Positions 58,450 to 64,000 of a DNA stretch of 64,000 nucleotides are shown in pieces. This stretch comes from Siphonodentalium dalli (taxonomy: Eukaryota > Mollusca > Scaphopoda > Gadilida > Siphonodentaliidae), in contig CP136061.1 in the NCBI GenBank assembly GCA_032622095.1, positions 191,960,369 to 192,024,368 on the forward strand, in the 5' to 3' direction. The notes beneath the pieces are model-generated. The model searched no databases. It was given only the letters and a program-made list of their open reading frames with translations, and was not told the origin of the DNA. How positions within the stretch are numbered: position 1 is the first letter of the stretch; each line of letters begins with the position of its first letter. A program made the translations under genes and the position numbers.

Positions 58450-58868
58450 TATAGGTACTCAATCTGACTCGATGGTTCCCATATCATCAGATTCCAACAA
58501 CAACAACAACAACAACATGTTTTTTAAATGGAGCTTCAGTTATCAGAATCGATTAATTGCCCCACAATAATGCTAACAACAGTCAATTATAGTATAAAAT
58601 TGCCCAAAATATGTTATTTATCAATATTTTGTTCAACGAAATATGGCCGGATTGTCAAATATCTAACACCCAAAGCCACTTGATTTTAGAGTTATCCACC
58701 TTCATTCGTAATTTGTCCCGACACCGTTGGCTTGACGAATATTTGTCAGGCCGCCAAAAATTACATATCTCGGGAAATAACATATTTAAAAAATCGATAT
58801 CTGATGGGTGGGTTCCTCGACTCGAATCAAATATGTTTTACCCCCGAAGCCAAAGAAATAGTATAATG
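58450..58868 (+). mobile_element. MITE family 1, copy H (right end lost)
   Basis: Starts TATAGGTACTCAATCTGACT and has an (AAC)n microsatellite at about 58495-58517. The family body runs to GAAGCCAAAGAAATAGT; the right TIR is missing where LINE D begins. Confidence 0.75.
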
Positions 58869-58938
58869 TGTTCGCCTGGAATTCCAATATCAAGTTGATA
58901 GCCGGTTAATTAGCTCGTTAATTATAACCACGTTTGTA

Positions 58939-59289
58939 ATGCAACCAAAACCAAGTCGTTGGTGTTTTCACTAACACCCAACACCAATAACCTAGATTTG
59001 AAACTTGACGAATATCCTATAGAACAAATCACTAGTCATAAACATCTTGGGGTCTCCATTCAATCAAATCTTAGTTGGGACTCACATATATCACGGAGAT
59101 TTGTAACAGAGTTGCAAGTCGCCTATCGCAGCTACGTAAACTCAAGTTTAAAGTCAACCGCAAAACACTTGAATTATGTTTAAAATGTATATTCTACCAT
59201 TGATGGGACTGCGGTGGTGTAGTCTGGGACAATGTCCCTGACAAACATTTAAAGAAGATGGACCGTCTTCACATTGATGCAGGTAGAAT
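58939..59289 (+). pseudogene. LINE D, reverse-transcriptase thumb region, left of hAT insertion
   Basis: Frames show NATKTKSLVFS, TSHKHLGVSIQSNLSWDSHI, then after a frameshift SRLSQLRKLKFKVNRKTLEL, then after another GVVWDNVPDKHLKKMDRLHI and DAGRI. These are the conserved thumb blocks of CR1/jockey-like LINE ORF2 (HLG, NLSWDSHI, VVWDN). The reading stops at GGTAGAAT, where the hAT element lies, and resumes at 60515. The upstream catalytic palm is absent. Confidence 0.8.
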
Positions 59290-60514
59290 CAGGGCCGTAA
59301 ATCCTGGGGGGTATGGGGGTGTCACACCTCCAAAAAATATCCAGGCAGTTAGTTCGTCGGGCAGTTGTCGGGCAAAGACATTGTAACCTTTTCATACACA
59401 GCTCTGTAGTTGCAATTGTTGTTTCTGAAAACTGCCCGACATAATTTTAAAATAGTGCTCCTGGAGTCTGAGTTTGCCCAACAGCAGCATTCATGTGTGT
59501 ACATACAATTATAGCAGCTTAATGGGATGCAATAAATAAGCTGTAACTGTGTTACATATCTCTGGTGTTACCCAGTGCTAAAATTGTGATGGCCATTCCT
59601 TGTCAAATTGATTGTAATATAATGCTCAACAACATGGTGTCATATTAACACCAGATACCACAGAGTGAGCCATAAAAAATCCCACAGTTAATCTACAGTA
59701 AGGCTATACAGGTCCCAGGATCTAACTAAGTGACAACTCATTTATTAATGTGAGACTTGAATAAACCGTAGGGTCTTTGAACTCACTTTTAATGGCAGAA
59801 CTATCAAATTAGTCAGGCATCTAGTAGAATAACATGACCCAATTGAGTGTATCCAATATAAGTGATGGAAAGACAAATAAACTTCATTCGAGAATAAATT
59901 TCTCATCATGGATGAACCATTATCAAAGAAACCCAAAATTCAGAGAAATTGAACTTATCGGCACACAAAGTTAAATGTAAAGTTTGCGGAAGTGACATGA
60001 AAGATAGGCGAATTAAGATTGGTGAATAATTAGTAATATGCTCTCTATATAAAGTCTGTAACTGATTTAGTTTAACAGTTTACAATTCAAAATATTTCAG
60101 TATATTCTCATGGATACATTCTCATTGGATCTGCCATTCACACAATGTAAAAATATATATAATTCTAACTTTTGGAGTATGTGCATGGTGTTATTGTTCA
60201 TAATCAGCTTGTGTATATTCCAAGGATTCCTGTTAAGTTCAAAAGAAATTATCTTCTTCATGATGAGTATACACGCATTGTTTTCTAATCTCATATATCA
60301 TTGATAGTGCTGAAAGAGTATGTCAGGTTAGCTAATTAGCTCCACGCCTAGTCTCTGGAGTAGGCCAACGAATGTAGACAGTACCCATAATTCAATGGGG
60401 GGGGGGAGGTCGGGGTAGAAGGGAGAACCCCAGACAAATCGGTCAATTTGGTGGAGATGTCGGGCAAAGAAGCGATACACCTCCCCCCAATATTTTGGGG
60501 AAGTTACGGCCCTG
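59290..60514 (+). mobile_element. Non-autonomous hAT element, 1,225 bp, with 8-bp target duplication
   Basis: Perfect 11-bp TIRs CAGGGCCGTAA / TTACGGCCCTG, flanked on both sides by GGTAGAAT (59282-59289 and 60515-60522). CAGGG-type ends plus an 8-bp duplication are diagnostic of hAT. It has no transposase. A short ATG frame near 59908 (MDEPLSKKPKIQRN, then stop), followed by a shifted CKVCGSD, may be a transposase relic. G-rich and C-rich tracts lie inside both ends. Confidence 0.9.
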
Positions 60515-60832
60515 GGTAGAATAGTCACAGGGTTAATACGTACGTGCCCGATGATCAATTTCTAAGTGAACTTGGATGGCAACGCTTATCAAAAAGAAGA
60601 AAATATCATAAAGCACGTACTTGGCTACGAGTAATCAACAACAAAGCACCAACATTATTTTGTTAACGATCTTCAGCCTCAAACGATACAGGATGAAATT
60701 GAATATTCTGTTAGATACCAATTGCGATATAGACTCTCAACTTATATAAAACGAAACATGGCAACTGAATGGAACGGAATATACAAGTCGCTCCCAACCA
60801 AACTAAGAAAGAGGACATCATACGGGTCATGA
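60515..60832 (+). pseudogene. LINE D, region right of hAT insertion
   Basis: Continues the frame after GGTAGAAT: VTGLIRTCPDDQFLSELG, then WQRLSKRRKYHKARTWLRV, then after a break DEIEYSVRYQLRYRLSTY. The ELGW-L-RR-KYHKA pattern is the usual follow-on to the VVWDN block, confirming one original ORF. A TGA at about 60830 ends it. R5 (about 60890-61020) follows. Confidence 0.75.
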
Positions 60833-60889
60833 ATGTGTCTTATATATATACACGGAACAGCAAAATATATCAAAACCTGCATTATTTTA

Positions 60890-61020
60890 TAACAAAAAAA
60901 CCATAGTCATAAATGGTAGCGCGCTCAAGATCATATATTATATACCCATGATTGTAATTAAAGAATATAAAATAAATTGGTTTTGCGAATGACCAACTCA
61001 GAATTCCGTTAAAATAACAA
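60890..61020 (+). repeat. Interspersed repeat R5, copy 2
   Basis: Matches 55555-55690 in order (AAACCATAGTCATAAATGGT, CGCTCAAGATCATATATTA, GAATTCCGTTAAAATAAC). Confidence 0.65.
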
Positions 61021-61329
61021 TAACAACCAGCACCTAATTAACGAACCGGCGGCCGACTCGGCCGTCTCCGACCACAACCCCAGTGGGCTGCAGAACGAAA
61101 CATGTCTATAAAAGTTTAAATATAAGACTTACAAATTATCTTTTTCATTTCTTTTATTTGTAATTGGGCATAGGTTATCACAAACCAAAAATCAACATTA
61201 TTGACATAATGTTAACGCCAATAAATGAAATTGAAATTCCCAACTACACCTTTTACCGGACTCGGCCTCCGGTCGCAGTTCGACATTTAATCCTCCCAAA
61301 AAATTCTCATTCTATAAATAAAAACACAC

Positions 61330-61790
61330 ATGCGCCCAGGCGAAACAAGCATCTCTACACCAGTATACACGCGGAGCTCGCGTAATAATGGCCGGAGAAT
61401 TCTCAATATTTTACACTACCGTTTGCGCAATAACTGCAGCGACTTAAACTGTGACAAATACGTTAACTATATATCAACCACAACTCAATGCACATGTGGA
61501 TGTCCACTAGAAGATGCGTCCCATTACTTTTTACACTGTCCGAAATATAATAACATTAGATCTACAATGGCCGACCGCCTTAGAAGTTTAAACATTACCA
61601 CAATTTCAATCCAGAACATTCTCTTTGGAAATCATACTCTATAGACGATGATAGAAATGCTAGACTCTTCGAAATAGTTCAATCATACATTTCACAATCT
61701 GAAATTATAAGGACCACCAAACGTGGCACCATCTACAAATTTATTTACAAACTTATACCTATATGCTATATGCGATATATTACGAGGAGA
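61330..61790 (+). pseudogene. LINE C-terminal domain with CCHC-like knuckle
   Basis: Frames give RRILNILHYRLRNNCSDLNC, then CTCGCPLEDASHYFLHCPKY, NNIRSTM and, after a shift near 61640, DDDRNARLFEIVQSYI. The Cys-x-Cys...His...Cys pattern after RLRNNCSDLN is the usual C-terminal knuckle of mollusc-type LINE ORF2 proteins. It may be the end of LINE D, separated by R5 and a GC-rich stretch, or a second element; I cannot decide from sequence alone. Confidence 0.75.
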
Positions 61791-63439
61791 TGAGCTTTAT
61801 AATCTAAGTTACATAACTTGTGCTCCAATCCCCAAATTTCTTTTTTTAAAGTTGGAATTATCGACAGATTTCTCCTCTATTAGAATTGTTTACTGACAAT
61901 GTGTTGATTTGTATGAGTAAATAAATTATTAGCCGACAATAAATCACTAAGTTCCAGATATTTAGTTGATCGTTTGACCGATTTTTAATGATAGTAAACT
62001 GCATGGGTGGTGAATTTCGAGACACATGCCGACATTGCTGTCTGAGCCGGATCAAATCGAAAAAATACGCTCTCCGGAGACAATATTCGGTGGTTAAAAT
62101 TTTAATAAATGCAACGTGTATGAATGTTTCTGATGGGAGTTTGTGGTATTTATTGAAAGATGAATTCTTTGCCGATCCATCCGTGTATATATCGTTATCA
62201 TTACTGGGGTGAATGGACTAAATTTGTGCGACTCCCGAGCGATGGTGAAACGTTGAATTTCTACAGTGCCCCTTGTCTATATAATGTTCCATTAACGCGA
62301 AGAAGGCGCGTATATAGAGCGGCGTATATGGGCAGTGCAAAAGGGGGGCGGACAGCGGAGCGCGTTACAGGCCCCTGTGATTGTAACCCAGAATGTCGAC
62401 TGTGCTAACATATAGAACGGAGAGTGAAGGACGTCGAATTTATAGGGTTATGTGGGGAAAATACCAAGGTATAGTGCACCATAAAAGCGAAAGTGGGTAT
62501 TAGAGAAAATGAATAGCTTTTGGTTGTCGGTTAACAAGCGCGATTGAATTGCCATCAAAATCACTGACATCAAAGAAAGTTCTCTCGCAGGCTGATTCTC
62601 ATAAAGGTGATTAGTTTCGAAAGGAGCATACTGATATACCTCCGACACATGGGCGTCTGAATAAATGGAGTAACACATTTATAAATTAACCATAAGAAAA
62701 ACACAGACCTAGATCTCATGCTCCACTCTGGAATACATAAAAATAATTTTGGTGTATATGTATAACATATATAAATGCACCGCAGCCCAAGTGTTGCCCA
62801 CGTATCATTTCGTGATGCACGCATCAACGCTTCTTACTATCGATAAGTATGTGATATTATTACTGAAAGTAGGCGCAATATGTTCACTTCGTATACACAA
62901 GTATAATAGAAATTTACCTCGACCCTTAGGTAATACATGTGCTGGTATAAATATGGTTCGCAGTGACATCTAGTGGTTGCGGGAAGAAATTATTGGAGAG
63001 AATTGGGCCCTGATTGGTCAATAGCCTTTTGTGTTTTAACACAATACATCACACCTCTTCCCTATGGTTTCCCATAGGTAAAGTAGCCATTTACCCTGGT
63101 ATACTTACTCTGGTAGAATTACTCTAGCAGAATCACACATGTATACTTACATCCAGGTAAAATACCATGGTGAAATACATGGGTGGGAACATTTCACTGG
63201 AGTAAAAATACATAGTGTGTCTAAATATTACCTGGTTACAATCACCCTGGTGGAATACTACATAATACCAGAGTGTTTTTACCATGGTTTACCAAAGTGT
63301 TTATAAGGGCACCCACCTATGGCAATACAGACACACCAAGTATACCCATACACCCGCTCATAACCAGACAACACATTCCGTTATATTACACGATTGCTTC
63401 TAGAAGTACGGTGTTATTGCTGTTTCAAATTTTCATTTC
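61791..63439. other. No confident gene; one Cys-rich open frame
   Basis: The plus-strand frame 62160-62408 ends RVTGPCDCNPECRLC and has an Arg-rich middle; no family recognised. From about 63060 to 63310 a loose CCTGGTA / CCATGGT motif recurs in both orientations. Confidence 0.3.
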
Positions 63440-63790
63440 CATTTAGAACGTACGTTCCACACGCATCTCGTTGATGACAAATGACGTAGGCCTACACGGA
63501 AATCGCCTCAACCATGAAACCGAAGCTATTAAATATAAGCACTATCATTCATGGCAAAACAAGCCCTGCGCGTGCCCAAATAAACATTATAAGTCTGTAT
63601 TTGTTAATGGTGAAGTTTAACGGGTGACGTGTATTATAAACACATAACGACAAGTGTATTGGCGGGTTTGTTGATACGGCACTTGTGTCATCGCGGGAGA
63701 TATAACTCGATGCTGCGCCTCTTGTTCTATCTTTCCGCGCTAGCGCTCGGGTCGTATCAACAAGACCATTAACATACTATTATCGCTCTA
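63440..63790 (+). repeat. Interspersed repeat R4, copy 2
   Basis: Matches 52360-52640. Its right end TTCTATCTTTCCGCGCTAGC also matches the outer edge of the giant inverted repeat near 39745. Confidence 0.6.
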
Positions 63791-64000
63791 TACCTCCATG
63801 TATACCAACACACCCCATCGATGATCACAATCGTTCCTTGTCTACCCATACACCTGACCGATTTGATGTTCTCGAATCCGTGACCTGTTATATTTTTAAT
63901 AAAGGTTTGAATATCGATTATAAATCTGACTTGTGTTCTATATGATGTATGTCTCTTTGTTATGACCAAAAAACTAAGAAATATAAGTGAAAATTAAGAA

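Overview
This window looks like a gene-poor, repeat-dominated piece of a eukaryotic nuclear genome, most likely a marine invertebrate and probably a mollusc. The composition is AT-rich and there are no long open reading frames, operons or ribosome binding sites. It holds decayed LINE reverse transcriptases, many short terminal-inverted-repeat (TIR) elements, tandem arrays in the style of bivalve 'pearl' elements, and tRNA-derived repeats. I find no intact host gene, rRNA or CRISPR array. The species call is inference.

Layout. 0-6 kb: a self-nested MITE, a 1.4 kb foldback palindrome built on inverted minisatellites, and a LINE 3' fragment. 6-12 kb: MITEs, two head-to-tail pearl-like elements and a degenerate 170-190 bp array. 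14.7-20.3 kb: a broken copy of a PIN/FEN1-like nuclease-type repeat-family gene on the minus strand, cut in two by a 3.5 kb Helitron-like element. 20-28 kb: MITEs and an uncharacterised TIR element that carries two tandem tRNA-like repeats. 28.9-30.2 kb: a minus-strand CR1/L2-like LINE. 30.6-35.8 kb: a TIR-bounded element inserted into another copy of itself. 39.8-51.6 kb: a large inverted repeat whose left arm was swollen by an element with an 8-bp target duplication and by two more copies of the 3.5 kb Helitron-like element; its centre holds a 67-bp perfect palindrome. 52-58 kb: mostly non-coding sequence with a minisatellite and a LINE tail. 58.4-61.8 kb: a LINE whose reverse-transcriptase reading frame is split by a 1,225-bp hAT element with a perfect 8-bp target duplication.

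No genes act together here as a pathway. What the window records is a history of nested insertions. Three copies of one Helitron-like element sit between A and T in three unrelated targets, and two of those targets can be rejoined across the insertion. Several elements have paralogous empty sites within the same 64 kb, so the order of events can be read directly. The most unusual items are that A^T-inserting family, the rearranged palindrome at 40-51 kb, and the nuclease-like pseudogene that has lost the acidic residues of two of its motifs.
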